Shown: one piece after another, positions 24,490 through 37,789 of the stretch
Layout of the letters: each line of letters opens with the position of its first letter
Numbering within the stretch: the stretch's first letter is position 1
Origin: Theropithecus gelada
Lineage: Eukaryota; Chordata; Mammalia; Primates; Cercopithecidae
DNA: 64,000 bases
Direction: 5' to 3'
Assembly (NCBI RefSeq): GCF_003255815.1
Contig: NC_037680.1
Span: forward strand, 24,086,470-24,150,469
The notes under the pieces: model-generated
What the model was told of the DNA's origin: nothing
Databases searched by the model: none
Seen by the model: the letters and a program-made list of their open reading frames with translations, nothing else
Translations under genes and position numbers: made by a program

Positions 24490-26205
24490 GAATTACTCTC
24501 TAGTATGCTTTCATTTCAACTTGAAGGACTCCCTTTAGTATTTATTGTAGGATTGGTCTAGTGATAATGAACTCTCTCAGCTTTTGTGCATCTGGAAATA
24601 TATTAATTTCTCCCTCACTTTTGAAAGACAGTTTTGCCAGATACAGAATTCTTGGTTCACATTTCTTTTCCCAACACTTTAAATGTGTCATCTCATTGCC
24701 TTCTGGTATGTGAGGTTTCTGCTGAGAAATCTGCTAACAATCTTACTGAGGATCACTTTTATGTGATGAGTTGTTTTCGTCTTGCTGCTTTCAAGGTTCT
24801 CTCTTTGTCATTGTCTTTTGAAATAGAATACATTTTTGTGTAGTCTTCTTAAATTATCCTACTTGGAGTTCATTGAAGTTCTTGTATTTGTATATCAATA
24901 TTTTTCTTCAAATTTGGGAAGTTTTTGTCCCTTATTTCTTTGAACAAACTTTTTTTCCCTTTCTTCTCCTTCTGGAATTCCACAACTTGTATATTGGTTA
25001 CTTTGAGGATGTCCCATAAGTCCTTTGTCTCTGTTTACTTTTCTTCATCTTTTTTTTTTTTTTTCTTTTCACTCTCAGGCTTGATTATCTTAAATGATAT
25101 GTCTCTGCATGCAGTGATCCTTTCTTCTGCCTATTTGGGTCTGCTGTTGAACCCCTATCACGAATTTTTGAATTCATTTATTCTATTTTTCAGATCCAGA
25201 ATTTCTGTTTGGTGTTTTTTAAAAATATATAATATCTGTCTCATTGTTTTTATTCTCATTTTGTTCAAATATCATTTCCCTGATTCCCTTTAGTTCTTTT
25301 CTGGTGTTTTCCTTTACATGTTTCAACATATTTAAGACATTTTAAAAAGGTTTTTGTCTAGTAAATCTGAAGCCTGTGTTTCTTCAGGGGCAGTTTCTGA
25401 AGGCTTAGCTTGATCCTTCAAGTGGACAATATTTACTGTGTCTTTGTATGCCTTGTGATCTTTTGGAGAAATTTGAGCATTTGAAAAACATCCACTTCTC
25501 CCAATGTTTGCAGACTGGCTCCATGTTGAAGGAAAGACCTCACTAATAAGCTCAGGGTGAAGACTGAAAATCTTCTTAGGCATTTTCTTGAGTTGCATTT
25601 TCTTTGGGCTTATCTGAGTGCTTTCTTCCCAATTTCCCAGTATACATGGATGCTTTCAAATGTCTTAATTTCACAAGGAGTCTCATCTCTGCTTATTCTT
25701 AGAGCTTTAACTGTTCTATTGTATGCTCTTGTGCTTAAATCTCTTGCACCCAGGCATCTTTGGGTCTGTAGTGCCCTTGTAGTTTTCACAAGTCATGCCC
25801 ACTACTTTCCACAGTTTTTTCTAGTTTGAGATCTGAGCCACTTTTGTCTATCTGAGCTCTGGGTTGTGTGACACATAGACTAGACCCTCAGGTAGTCCAC
25901 AGACAGATAAGAAAATAGAAAATTTGACCCACCCTGTTCTCCTTAGTTCATGAAAGGGACCTGGAGACTGACCAGACTCCTGCTTCCCTTAACTGAGTGG
26001 GGCCTGGATAACTAAAAATGCATGAAATTTCCCACCATTTCAAATGTGGTTTTGTGTTGGTTGTTTGCTTGATTGTTGTAGATCTTTCATTGATTTTCAG
26101 AGCTCCTATAGAGTTATTTCAGTCAGGTTCTAGTTATTTATTTAGTGTTTCCATGGGAGAATGAAGGCCCAGAGCTTCCTAGTCTGCCACTTGCTGATGT
26201 TTCTG
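24490..26205 (-). mobile_element. Old L1 (L1M-type) fragment, antisense
   Basis: Plus reading gives recurrent antisense L1M segments: 'aggactccctttagtattta', 'tttctgctgagaaatctgct', 'gaattccacaacttgtatat', 'gtcccataagtcctttgtct', 'ccagaatttctgtttggtgt', 'tttgcagactggctccatgt', and the end block 'cttcctagtctgccacttgc' followed by 'tgatgtttctgc'. Short frames inside (24634-25829) are broken. The exact L1M subfamily is not decided, and the lower edge may begin as early as 24420. Confidence 0.75.
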
Positions 26206-27900
26206 CTTTCAGAATTAAATAAAATAGCATAATAGAGACTTCCTTGGCATATCACTGGTCTGGTTTTTCTGGCCTCTACTTGTATAGCTGCTTCCTTAAT
26301 CTTGAATGACTTTCAGACCACTGTATGGCTGACTTCTTTGCTGTGGATTTTGATCCTGACTGAGTGAGGATTCGATAACTTCCTTCCATGCTTGACTTTT
26401 CTAAGAGAAAATTTCAGGACAATTAAATCTTGGAACCTCCTCTCCTCTGACCAGAGTCTGTCTTGAGGCATTTTTATCTATCTTCATGCAAAATGGAGAA
26501 TGATGAACCTGTTCAAGCAGAAATCCACCTGCTTCAGACAATTCCTCCCTCCAGTTTGCCTCTTTTCTTTTGGGGTGGGGGTCAGTGGGAGGAGTTGGGT
26601 GGGTGATAAGGTGCGGGGAGGAATTGCAGGAACAAAATAGGAAAAGTGTCCACTTTAGTTGAAAGTTTTAGGGATGGGGAATTGGGAAGAGTAGGGAAAA
26701 AAGAAGGTGAGCAAAGTTATTGATTTGTGTTCAAAGTAATGTTATTTCCCCTATTCCCATCTCATATTAATATATGAAATAATCTGTTCTACCAAAATTA
26801 CTGGACATTACTATGACATTTCTATGACTAGTACTGAACATAACTATAAATATTAGTATGACTGAACATTTCCAATAGTAGATGGCTAGTATCTAATTTA
26901 TATTTGTAGTCCAATAATCCAACAGTGTAATCAAGCACATAACTGGTGCGGAATACGTTTTGTACTGATGCAACAATTACCTAGTCTTAAAAGAATGATT
27001 CTGAATGTAGATCTTATAAAAACTAGAAAGTTTTTTATTCCCAAATAGTGTCACATGAGATGTCCATAGAAAAAAATGACAACTATTTAAAGTTGAAGCA
27101 TATAAAAATATTTAATCATACATGTTACTTTTAGCTCTGTGAAGTCTTGAAGGAAGTTATGCAGATAACGAATAAAATTTTTTCCTTGATATACAATTTT
27201 CTAATTCTTCTATTTCTCTTTTTCTCAATCAATCAACTGGTTGTATTCATGATGTGTTATTTGCTGAGGGTTTTGCAAGGTGCTATAAGACATATTTTAA
27301 GAAGTTATAGTTTCTAGTTTTAGAAGAGCAATACAATACACCTCCCCTCCTCTTTCCACTCTCATTTGGTATTGAGTTCACTTCCTCTGTGCAGGACTTT
27401 CTATTTTCTTCAATCTTTTGCCCAATTTTATTTCAGCTCTTTCTGAGTGAGCTATGGAAGGAGATGGAACAATAACGTAATTTACTTTTATTTTGAGAAA
27501 TAGTGTTGTATATGGGAATACACCTTGGACTTGGCAGCAGATCTGAGTTCTAGGCTTCACTCTTTCACATTTTACTAATGAGCCATTGTTTAAAGAAATT
27601 TAACATTTATTTCCTTATCTATAAAATAAGGATCACCATAGTGGCCTTACATAACCAACAGGATTTCCTTGGTGGGGCGTGGGGAGGTCTATATGGGGCA
27701 TGTGAGAAGCTGCTAGAAAATGCGAACTGTATTAATGTTCTTTCCTTTGACCCTCTCTATTGTAGCACTCTGTTTGTTGGGAGAAATGACACTCCAAGGA
27801 CTGGAGGGTAGAAATTGGCAGTAACAAATGCTCAAAGAGAGAATGGGCTACCAAACATCTCTGTGTTTTGGAAAGAGGAACACAGGAATGTTTGGGGAGC
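26206..27900. other. Unassigned stretch, no gene seen
   Basis: A purine-rich patch (26570-26715, G-runs on plus) and AT-rich sequence. I recognise no repeat family. ORFs at 27378-27811 are short and isolated. Confidence 0.4.
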
Positions 27901-27901
27901 C

Positions 27902-27902
27902 T

Positions 27903-27950
<48 letters not shown>
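27902..27950. repeat. Compound (TG)n(AG)n microsatellite
   Basis: About 13 TG units pass directly into about 12 GA units. The low-complexity tract holds open the overlapping ORFs on both strands (27732-28010 and 27828-28172), so these are not gene evidence. Confidence 0.98.
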
Positions 27951-27954
27951 CAGA

Positions 27955-28512
27955 GATTCGATCATGTCCTTTCCATGCTCACAATCTCCCAGGGGCTTAA
28001 CATAAAACACAGCATAACATTTGATGTTCTTCGTATGGCTTTCAAGACCCTTTTCCTTGCTTCAAACTTATTTCCTTTCACACCTTTCTGTTCCCACATC
28101 TTTGCTTTCTCACAAACACTCGACGCCCATATCCTGCTCAGGAACTACGTATTTCTGTTTCTTTCCCTATAAGGTTGTCAATCGTAATAATTGCATGACT
28201 CACACATGCTCTTTATCCGGGTTTCTACTAAAGGCCACTTCTCAGAGGTCTTCCTTGATCATCTATTTAAAATAGTATTCTCTGTATCTCTTAGTCCCAC
28301 AACTCCACTTTATTTTTTTCATCATACTCAATGCTACCTATCTTTGTTTTATATATGCATTTTTAATTATGTGTACCCACCATCCCCCACTAGAATATAA
28401 ACTCCAGGAAGGCAGGGGCTTTGCCTGTTGTATTTCCAGCTCTCTGTTTAGTGACTAGCACATTATAGATTCTCAATAAATCCTTATTGAAATAATAAAT
28501 GACTGACTGAAT
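27955..28512 (+). repeat. L2 (LINE-2) 3' end
   Basis: Body shows 'cacctttctgttcccacatc' and 'cagaggtcttccttgatcat'. The end is the hallmark 'ctagaatataaactccagga' .. 'aggcaggggctttgcctgtt' .. 'ctcaataaatccttattgaa'. Diverged but collinear with the L2 3' end. Confidence 0.85.
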
Positions 28513-30225
28513 CAATGAATAAACACAAGTATGCATTCCATGAATTCTAAATAAAATTTGTAGCCAAGTCTATATCTGGGAATGTGTTATCTGTTGTAGA
28601 TTAAACACCTGATCACAGTTAATAGCACTTAGCTTTTCTCACTTTTTATAGTAGCCCACCCTTTTGCTCTTACCTCAAAAGCCTGAATGGATCCTTTTAA
28701 GCCATTGCTTTGAAGGCATTTGTATATTTTTCTAAAGACATTTAATGAGTTGGAAATAACCATGCATGAAGCACTCTTAGTGTAACGTTTACAAAGTTAA
28801 CTTTTGCAATTTAGAATTCTTGTGAGATAACTTGCTGGAGGAAAGTGTATTCATTTCTATTAGATTGTTTCTGTCTCAGATGATTTTGAGGCTACTTTAC
28901 AAGTAATTTAAAATATGAGGTTGTAGCAAAGTGATGAGACACAGACCCTGGAAGACAAAAATCCAAACTGGGCTCATGTGGAACTCCATGGACAGTTTCG
29001 CTGGCAACATCAGCAGGAGGCATTTCGAGGCAGCTCTGGCTAAATGTGCAAACCAGTGGATTGGCTGCTGGCGCAGCTGCTTAGGTTGAGGAAAGCAAAA
29101 CTAATTATAATTAGTGAGATTTCAAATTTTAATGTCCTAAACACTTATAAGGGTAGCTGCCTTATAAGCAGAGATAAAAAAAAATAGAGAAAATCAGGAA
29201 TTATAGAGACCTTAGCACAATTGTGTTAACTCTGACTTTGCTACCACAGCGGTGCTAAGTTTTGTATTACTGCAGTATTTTTTAGCTATAGGATATGGCA
29301 AAGTGCTGAGATGCAAGGGTGAGGAACAAAGGAGATAAGTCTGTAATTCTCTAGTAGGTAGAGAATGAGTGTTCATAAAAATGCAGTTAAACAGATGCAA
29401 CTGTGTTTGTTCTTTAGTTAAAAGTAAAACTACTGCACTGGCATCTGGAGCTTTTATAAATGGTGAAATCACCTTCAAAATTATATTAAAAATAGTGTGC
29501 AGAGTAAAAGCAGATGTATCATGCAAATCTATTTCTTTGTAATCTCTTTTACCACCTTCTTATAATTGAGGAGTACAGTTTACTCCCAGGTTTGACTAGG
29601 AAAACATTTTACCCTAATTTTCTTTATTTCCTTATTTTAAAAAGGACAAAAACTTTAAAAGGCCTGATACGCTAGGAAGTTACTTGCTGAGCACTGGTAT
29701 GACAATGGAGAGCATTGCTGTGAGCCAGTCAGGTGCTGCCTGTGGAGATGTTTTTGTTTGCAGCATTTTCACACATATTTATTCAATAAAGCTTTTGTTT
29801 CACTGACATTGGAAAACAGCATACTGCATTATGCTGTGATTTTGAAGTGACAGTGCCAGTGGGACTAGGGTAAAAGATTTGAAGTGAATTGAGGCTGAAA
29901 ACTAAAGCTTTGTTTTTGTTTAGTTAAGAAGGAAAGTTAAATTTAAGATTTTTTTTTTTTCAACTCCTGCTCCCATCACTGGAAAAACAATAATGGCAAA
30001 AACAGCAAGAACAATAATAAGAACAACAGCCAGACCAAACCTGTGACATCCTTGCACTATTATTAGTGAGATAATGTCATTCCAAATATATTTCTATATT
30101 TCTGGAGGGAAATACAATTGTTACAAATTCTTCTTATGTCAGGCAATACATATTTAATACTCATTAAATAATACAACTTTAGTTATAACTTGGCCTTCTG
30201 AAAAGTTGTCTGTTTCGGATAAAAT
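28513..30225. other. Unassigned stretch, no gene seen
   Basis: Single-copy by eye, AT-rich. The minus-strand ORF 29212-29526 (104 codons) has no splice or family support. Confidence 0.4.
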
Positions 30226-30230
30226 GATAC

Positions 30231-30606
30231 TGTATTCATCTGTTTTCACACTGTTCTAATGAAATACCTGAGACTGGGTAATTTATAAAGAAAAGAGGTT
30301 TAATTGACTCACAGATCTGCATGGCTGAGGAGGTCTCAGGAAACTTACAATCATGGTGGAAAGGGAAGCAGGCATGTCTTACAGGGTGGCAGGTGAGAGA
30401 GAGAGAGTGCGAAGAAGGAAATGTCAAACACAAAACCATCAGATCTTGTGAGAACTCGCTATCATGAGGAGAACAGCATGAGGGCACCCCCGCCTCCAAC
30501 CATGATCCAATCACCTCCCACTAGTTTCTTCCCTCAGCATGTGGGGATTATGGAGATTACAATTAGAGATGAGATTTGGGTGAGGACACAGAGGTAAACC
30601 ATATCA
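30231..30606 (-). repeat. Solo MST-like MaLR LTR with perfect duplication
   Basis: Plus reading: 'tgtattcatctgttttcaca' .. 'acctgagactgggtaattta' .. 'gcatggctgaggaggtctca' .. 'aaccatatca'. The flanking pentamer 'gatac' is identical on both sides (30226-30230 and 30607-30611), the expected 5-bp duplication of an LTR insertion that later lost its internal part by LTR-LTR recombination. Confidence 0.95.
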
Positions 30607-31374
30607 GATACATATTAGTGAAAACTGTCTGTTATCAGGGTTCCTGAGAAAAATGCAAATCATAATAGATTCCTTTCTCACAGCTGAATTTGACACTTAA
30701 AACTTAGATGTTGGAAGAGTATGATGACAAACCAATTGTAGTGCAAATGTGCTCTAACTCTGCCCCCAGTGTTCTGATTGGCTTTGGTATTCCAGGGAAC
30801 CTCTTCAGGCATTTAATTTCTTCATCTAATAGAATGATGTCAATTGCAGTATTTCTTGTATGTTCTAACACCTCCATAATCACTTTGTTTGAGATAATAT
30901 GTAATGAAATTTTGTTTCTCATGTTTTATTTCTGTGCAAATAGACTACAACCCGGAAGTTATTATTCAGTAAATTTGAGTTAAAACGTTACTGACTTTTG
31001 TATTCATGGAAGGATGAATGAAAGTGGTTTTAACAATGTTCCCATAGTTCTGTGTTTTTCTGTCATAACACTCATGTTGTCTGCTGATCACTTTATATGC
31101 CATTGTCCTTCACTAAATTCTACTGATTGCTTCCATTAACAATATGTTAGTTTCTTCAGTCTTTAAAAATAATTGACACACAATAATCATCATCTTCTTT
31201 CACTATTTCCTTTCAAATCCAAGAGTAGTATTTCATAGTGCTGCTTTACTTACCTTTCATATTTTTCTAAGTATTAATCAATAGTAGATTAAATTGATTG
31301 GAAAATCAATCACTATTCATTTTCCAAAAATATTTCTTAATGGCATTTGACCTTGTCAGTTATACCCTCCGACC

Positions 31375-32475
31375 TTCTTGAAATTTGTCCTCAGTCATTT
31401 CATTCTCAATATTCTTTGTTGGCTCCTCATCTTCCACTAAACAGAAGACTTTGGTGTTTTAAGGAGTTGAGGCTTGTCTTACATGCTTTCTCCCAGGCTT
31501 CTCATTCATGCAATTGAGTTCCATAACTATCAGGTAACATATATGGCCCAAATCATTACCTGTAATCAAATCATTTCTCCTAAGTCATATCTGTCTTCTG
31601 GTCAACTCTACTTAGAGCCCACACTGGCACTTCAGTCTTAACATGTTTAAAACAGAACCCATAGTATCTCTTCCCCAACTTTACAAGTTAGATATCTACA
31701 AGCTTCTCAAACTTTTGTCTCCATATTACATGCCTAACCAAGTCACTAGCTGCTAATCTATTTCAAACCTTAGAATTTACCCTTTTCCCTCTCTTAACTT
31801 ATTGATATTGCTTTAGTGTAGACTGATCACTCCTCACTGGAACTATTATATGGGTGTTTAATCAGGTTTCTCTATACAGGTTTTTCTCCTTTTATATATT
31901 TATCACAATGCAGTGGAAGAAATTATTAAAAACTACAGATCTGATCATGTATGTTCTCTACTTACCTAAAACCTTTCAATGTTTCCTGTTTCCTTCCAGA
32001 TAAGTTAAAAAAAAAAGGTTATGAAATATATTTTTCTCTCCCTACTTATTTTTCTAAATTTATCTATTGAACTTCCCCCACCTGCCCACAGAAGCATCAC
32101 TACAAGCCTACACAATATTTATAATTCTCTAGTTAGTGGGCATCCTGTTTTAGATCTCTAACCCTACACTGTTTCCTTTAACTTTCGTGTTCTTCATCCA
32201 TGATCAGCCCAATTAACTCCTATTCATCTTGCAAGCCCCAACTACATGAATCTTTTAATAATGCTCCCATAAGCACAAATGGTTGTGTTTTTTTTGCATT
32301 TCCAGTGCCTGTTCTACCCTACCTTGTTCAGAACTCATTTGTCTTCTGTTTTCAAACATCTTTTATTTCTGTCTGAATCCTGAGTGTCAAATACTGTTCC
32401 TGTATTTCTCTCTGTTTCCTGTGTATTTGAATAACAGTAGCTATTCAATACATGTTGGGTAATCAATGTACCACA
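31375..32475 (+). repeat. L2 (LINE-2) fragment
   Basis: Collinear L2 pieces: 'cttaacatgtttaaaacaga', 'gatctgatcatgtatgttct', 'cctaaaacctttcaatgttt', 'gctattcaatacatgttggg'. Strongly diverged; the upstream half is less certain than the 3' half. Confidence 0.65.
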
Positions 32476-32620
32476 GGAGCATTCCAGCAGAAGTATGATT
32501 ATTAATGCAACAGTGTTTGTTGAGGATTTTGTGATCTTACCTTGTGGCCCTTTCTTCCTATAAAAACAATCTGTGACGAAAATAAAATAGAAATAGAGTG
32601 GTATTAAAATCCTGAGGGAT

Positions 32621-32925
32621 GGCTGGGCGCAGTGGCTCACGCCTGTAATCCCAGCACTTTGGGAGGCTGAGGTGGGCAGATCACCAGGTCAGGAGTGCGA
32701 GACCAGCCTGACCAACATGGTGAAACCCGTCTCTACTAAAAATACAAAAATTTACCGGGCATGGTGGCGGGCGCCTGTAATCCCAGCTATTCAGGAGGCT
32801 GAGGCAGGAGAATCGTTTGAACCCGGGAGGCAGAGGTTGCAAGGAGCCGAGATCACATCACTGCACTCCAGGCTGGGTGACGGAGCGAGACTCTATCTCA
32901 AAAACAAAACAAAACAAAACAAAAC
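32621..32925 (+). repeat. Full-length AluS-like element, 15-bp perfect duplication
   Basis: Starts 'ggctgggcgcagtggctcac' and ends 'gagactctatctcaaaaaca' with an (AAAAC)n tail. The duplication 'aaaatcctgagggat' is identical at 32606-32620 and 32926-32940. The 87-codon ORF at 32672-32935 is an Alu frame. Confidence 0.98.
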
Positions 32926-32940
32926 AAAATCCTGAGGGAT

Positions 32941-34162
32941 AACATGGCTGTTGATGGGAAAAGATCAAGAGGAGGAAGCTGGAGTATTTTGGGTACTTCT
33001 AAAGGGGAGATGAAGACCATCTGGAGAGGAGGATGCTGCAGGAATGAGTGCCAGGACAGAGATAAAAGTGAATGGAAAGGAAATGGTGACTGAACAACAT
33101 CAAAGAGGCATCCCTACTGCAAAACTGAGCAAATAACTGTGTACTTGCTCTGGCAGAGATACAAGTAGGTGGCATTGAATGATCTATTCTGATGGTTATG
33201 ACAAGGACTAAACGAAGAGGTCATAATTGGATATAAGACAGCTTCCTTTAGTGTAGCAGGGCTTATGCGCTTAGGAAAAGGTAACACAAAACAACAGGTT
33301 ATTTTCTGATGTTTCAATTTTTCTTTATGTGGAAACGTACTGAAGTTTGAGTTTCCTAGTTTAAAAAACACTAACAAACTATTAATGTAAAATAGCCCTT
33401 CCTGATTAATGTATTTCATTCTTTTTACTTTTTTAGAAAGATCTGTCTAACTAATACAAGGACACCAAGGGCATTATCTAGGTGATATTCCCCTCTTTCT
33501 GAAAGCAATCATTTCTGTCTTCTGCCACAGATTTTTCTTAGCAAAGCTCAGGTAGACCTGTGTGTGGACAGGAAATTCATGTGATTAAAACAAGATACTG
33601 TATTTGTTTGGCTCAGGGAAAAAACCATACATGCGAACATGCTCTTCAACCATTTGTTTATAATTAATTGCTAATGATAGGTTGAAAGCTTTGAGAGCAA
33701 CAGGAAGTGTAAATAATATAGGAAGAAAAAAGAGAAAAGAATAGTGTTAATAATAACAGTTGCAGATGGTTAGAGTTTTCCCTGGAAAGTATTGTTTTAA
33801 ATTTCTGTTAAATCTTGCCAGATTTCAGGAGATTGTTTGATCTTCAGTAGAACATGTTGCCACTATTTCAATGATAGTAAATGCTGCTGAAACATTTGCA
33901 AAATAAAGATCAATACGCTGCAAATGTATGAACTTATATGTTTAGGTGATAAATCCCTAAATGCCATAAAAAAGTTACCTTTGTGTTTGTGTGGCTACAT
34001 TTTCAGAAAATTAAGTTGCATCCTTCAAAGTATTCATACAATATCCATGGTTTAAATTGTGAATCTTCTTGGATGGAATAAGCTTTAGGAAAAATGATTT
34101 TCAAAATGCATGTAGACATGTATATTTTCTCTTACATACCTGCAACTAATTCTTTCCTTTCA
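32941..34162. other. Unassigned stretch, no gene seen
   Basis: No repeat family recognised; 32945-33110 is purine-rich on plus. The minus-strand ORF 33114-33419 has no support beyond being open. Confidence 0.4.
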
Positions 34163-34449
34163 TTTTTTTAGACAGAGTCAACCTCTGTCACCCAGCCTGA
34201 AGTGCAGTGGCGTGATCTCAGCTCACCGCAACCTCCGCTTCCCAGGTTCTTGCCATCCTCCTGCCTCAGCCTCCCGAGTAGCTGGGACTACAGGGGCCCA
34301 CCGCCACGCCTGGCTAATTTTTTATATTTTTAGTAGAGACGGGGTTTCACCAGGTTAGCCAGGATAGTCTCGATCTCCTGACGTTGTGATCTGCCCGCCT
34401 CAGCTTCCCAAAGTGCTGGGATTACAGGCGTGAGCCACCATGCCTGGCC
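34163..34449 (-). repeat. Full-length Alu, minus strand, short A-tail
   Basis: A T7 tail, 'agacagagtcaacctctgtc', both monomers, and the end 'gagccaccatgcctggcc'. T-rich flanks prevent a secure call of the target-site duplication. Confidence 0.95.
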
Positions 34450-35674
34450 TTTTTCCCTTATTCTTTAAACAATAAAAACAAAACCACAAAATGCAAGTCA
34501 GTAATTAATATTGGTAGTGATCTAGATAATGAGACTTTATTAGTATAGTTACAAACGAAATATTTGAATATGCTCTGTAGATGCTTAGTTGGTGTATAGC
34601 TTGTTGTTTCACATAATTGTGAAATGGTGAAACATTTATCATTGTGTTAAAGTTAGAGCTATTTGGCTATTTAAGAAAATTTAGAAAATGATGAAATAAC
34701 TATCTCATTCCAACTTGAGAAGTAGTTACTCAATGAGAATATGATACTGAAACCAATTAAAGTTAATGTATGAGTGGTGAGATAAAAAAAAAAAAGAAAA
34801 GAAAAAGAAAAAACACAAGCTAAACAACAACAAAATATTATTCAATAATGTTTTGGCTACCAATATAGATTTTTCTATTGATATGAGTAGAGGGTGGGCA
34901 TTTAAAATCACTTTCACTTTCAGATCAATTCTATTTTGGTTTATTTCGAAACCCAAATAAAAACAATAAGGTTCACCTATTGGCCAGTGATTTATTAAAG
35001 AATCTGAGGATGTATCTAGAACAACTTAGAAGGCTGTTTTAGAGTAAAAGGGAGTTATTCTAAAGAAATTATTTGGAAGTTGTCCCTCTTGAATTTACAG
35101 CCACAAATTTATATTCCCTTTGTGATCTAAGTGGAATAGATCCATCTTCTGCTCATATTACTGGTCAATATGCCAGTCAGATCAAATACCACTAATAAGA
35201 TGCTAAAAAGTGCTTTTGAGGAACATAGGGATTTCTTTAATAAGGCATAAAGTGTTTTTTAATCCATTTCTTCCTTGTTAAAAGCCTATGATTCTCACAG
35301 ATTGTTCTCTCATGATGTGGTTTTGATCCTTTATGAGAAGGAAAAACACATGGTGGAATTCTGAAATATAAAGTTAAAAATTGAGTCCAGGTAGCCTCCT
35401 CAATAGCAGCCCTACTTGAAATCTTGCATAATAACACAAGCCCTTCTGGAAATACTGTGATGTGCAAAATGGGGAACATTTTTAAGGAAGCCTGTGAAAA
35501 TATGTGGAAAACTCTTTTCTTTATGAATTAAATTTTCAATACTTGCTTTTGACTTCTAAAGAATTAGGTTTCTCATATTCTGAATAAAGTCCACAAACTC
35601 CAGAATACCAAACCAATGAGTAATCCTGGGAACTCTATAAAAAAGCAAAGATAATGTTGCCCTGGAGAAGAGAC

Positions 35675-35705
<31 letters not shown>

Positions 35706-36035
35706 GTTAATTTAATGTGAAACTTCATTGCTTCGGGGCATAAGAGCAAAATGACCAATCTCTGCATGTTTCCAGTTCCCTCATTTATCCCATTATTTGT
35801 TTATCAGTCTTTCTTCCCATCTGAGCACAGCAATTAAAATAAATTTAATTCCATTCATAGCTAAATGTAATAGGTACAACAGTGAGAAACATCCTAAGAG
35901 CAACAGCAAGGGATAGAGATAGGTACTGGGTGGTGACAAGATCATAGCCATCTGCCCGCTACATGGAAAATGAATTGGAGAAGTGGTGGCGGGGGGCAAC
36001 TAGAACAGATAATGTACTATCACGTGCCTCTACAT
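34450..36035. other. Unassigned stretch, T26 run at 35680-35705
   Basis: AT-rich. An A-rich tract lies at 34785-34812, and the long T run at 35680-35705 has no recognisable SINE beside it. ORFs crossing these runs (34726-34956, 35573-35767) are opened by homopolymers. Confidence 0.4.
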
Positions 36036-36039
36036 GTGG

Positions 36040-36270
36040 CACAGTGGTGGCTTAGATTAGGGTGGTAGAACTGGTGATAGAATTAAGATTGAAAAATACT
36101 TCATGAGTAAAGGTGTAAGGTATTATGTTGGGTTGGATATAGGGCAGGAAGTCATGAGCATTGCTTTACATTCTTCAGTATATGGGAGATAATATTGGAA
36201 GCAGGTCAGGTTGGAATGAAGGAGATATAGGGATAATAATAGTAAGTTGGTTTGGGACATTTGGAGCATA
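36040..36270 (-). repeat. L2 fragment, antisense
   Basis: 'ggtggcttagattagggtgg', 'tagaactggtgatagaatta', 'gttgggttggatatagggca' and 'ggaatgaaggagatataggg' follow the antisense L2 order. Low identity. Confidence 0.55.
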
Positions 36271-36603
36271 CTAAATCTTTTTCTCCTTTCTGTTCCATAT
36301 TCCATCCACACTATCATGTCCCCATAAAAGGTAAATGAAGAACTACTGAGGGTGTGACACATATCACTTTATTTAATCTCAGACTGGCAGAAATGTTAAA
36401 ATTATATTTCCTTTGTGTGTCTGTGTGTGTATAATACACAGATAGACACACCTAGCTGTGTACATTTCCTCATCTGTCTGTATAGCATCATGATGAAAAC
36501 AAAACAAAACAAAACTCCGTATTTGTCAACATCCCATCACTCTTATGTTAAGGCATTGAAAAATTTCATCATGGAACTTTTCTCGATTAATATTTATAGA
36601 GTT

Positions 36604-37166
36604 GGCCGGGCGCGGTGGCTCAAGCCTGTAATCCCAGCACTTTGGGAGGCCAAGACGGGTGGATCACGAGGTCAGGAGATCGAGACCATCCTGGCTAACA
36701 CGGTGAAACCCCGTCTCTACTAAAAAATACAAAAAACTAGCCGGGCGAGGTGGCGGGCGCCTGTAGTCCCAGCTACTCGGGAGGCTGAGGCAGGAGAATG
36801 GCNNNNNNNNNNNNNNNNNNNNNNNNNNNNNNNNNNNNNNNNNNNNNNNNNNNNNNNNNNNNNNNNNNNNNNNNNNNNNNNNNNNNNNNNNNNNNNNNNN
36901 NNNNNNNNNNNNNNNNNNNNNNNNNNNNNNNNNNNNNNNNNNNNNNNNNNNNNNNNNNNNNNNNNNNNNNNNNNNNNNNNNNNNNNNNNNNNNNNNNNNN
37001 NNNNNNNNNNNNNNNNNNNNNNNNNNNNNNNNNNNNNNNNNNNNNNNNNNNNNNNNNNNNNNNNNNNNNNNNNNNNNNNNNNNNNNNNNNNNNNNNNNNN
37101 NNNNNNNNNNNNNNNNNNNNNNNNNNNNNNNNNNNNNNNNNNCAAAAAAAAAAAAAAAAAAAAAAA
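36604..37166 (+). repeat. Young AluY (Old World monkey type) interrupted by N gap
   Basis: The left 199 bases run from 'ggccgggcgcggtggctcaa' through 'aatcccagcactttgggagg' to 'caggagaatggc' with very few changes from AluY, including 'ctcaagcctgtaat' and 'aaaaaactagccgggcg', typical of cercopithecid AluYRa-type copies. The right side shows only the A-tail from 37144. The duplication 'aatatttatagagtt' is identical at 36589-36603 and 37167-37181, so the N run lies inside this single insertion. Confidence 0.95.
36803..37142. other. Assembly gap, 340 N
   Basis: Unknown bases within the AluY. The long open frames that cross it on both strands (36720-37145, 36798-37208) exist only because N was translated as X. 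Confidence 1.
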
Positions 37167-37789
37167 AATATTTATAGAGTTGCTTTTATGAGTCTCTCAA
37201 CAAAGTAACTGAAATATTAGTTATATTTACATTAGTTATAAATAAGTGCTTAGATCCAAAATCACACAGAGAAAAGTCTTTGTCTTATTTTGTGTCATAG
37301 TCTCCTTCCTTCTTGTCATTAAATAAAAATCTCGTTAACTGTCATTTAACTAATGGTTTATATAGAGAGCCTTCTTCTTAGAATTGCCAATAATTGAATA
37401 GATCTAGATAGCACTTAATTTTGAGTATTTGGGTGGAAGAAGTTCCAAAAATGGCTTTTCTAGTCATATTTTTAAGGGTTCCCGTCTCTCTTCCAGAGAC
37501 TGTTTCTTCTGTGTGAACTGTAAAAGAACCTTTTATGCTTTATCTTCAAGCCCAGCAATGAATGTAAGGATCAGAAAATTTGACAGATATCCCCCTCCAC
37601 GAATTCTCTTTTAAATGAAAAATAAATTTAAGAGCAATACCAAATGATTTTGACCAAGTTTGGAAAAGAAATGCACTTCTTTAGTTCTGTCTTTGCTGGC
37701 AAAATGATTGAAATTTGTGGTAAATGTTTGAATACCATTAAGAAAACCTAATTTGAAGATTCAGGCTCTCATTGTCTACTATATAATGT

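Noticed and set aside
24925..25293. 122-codon plus-strand ORF rich in Phe, Ser and Leu
   Set aside because: It is antisense to an old L1 fragment and T-rich; no independent gene signal.
27732..28172. Overlapping ORFs on both strands of 92-114 codons
   Set aside because: Held open by the (TG)n(AG)n microsatellite and by L2 sequence.
36720..37208. Long ORFs of 136-141 codons on both strands
   Set aside because: They cross the run of N and are almost entirely X; they are an artefact of translating the gap.
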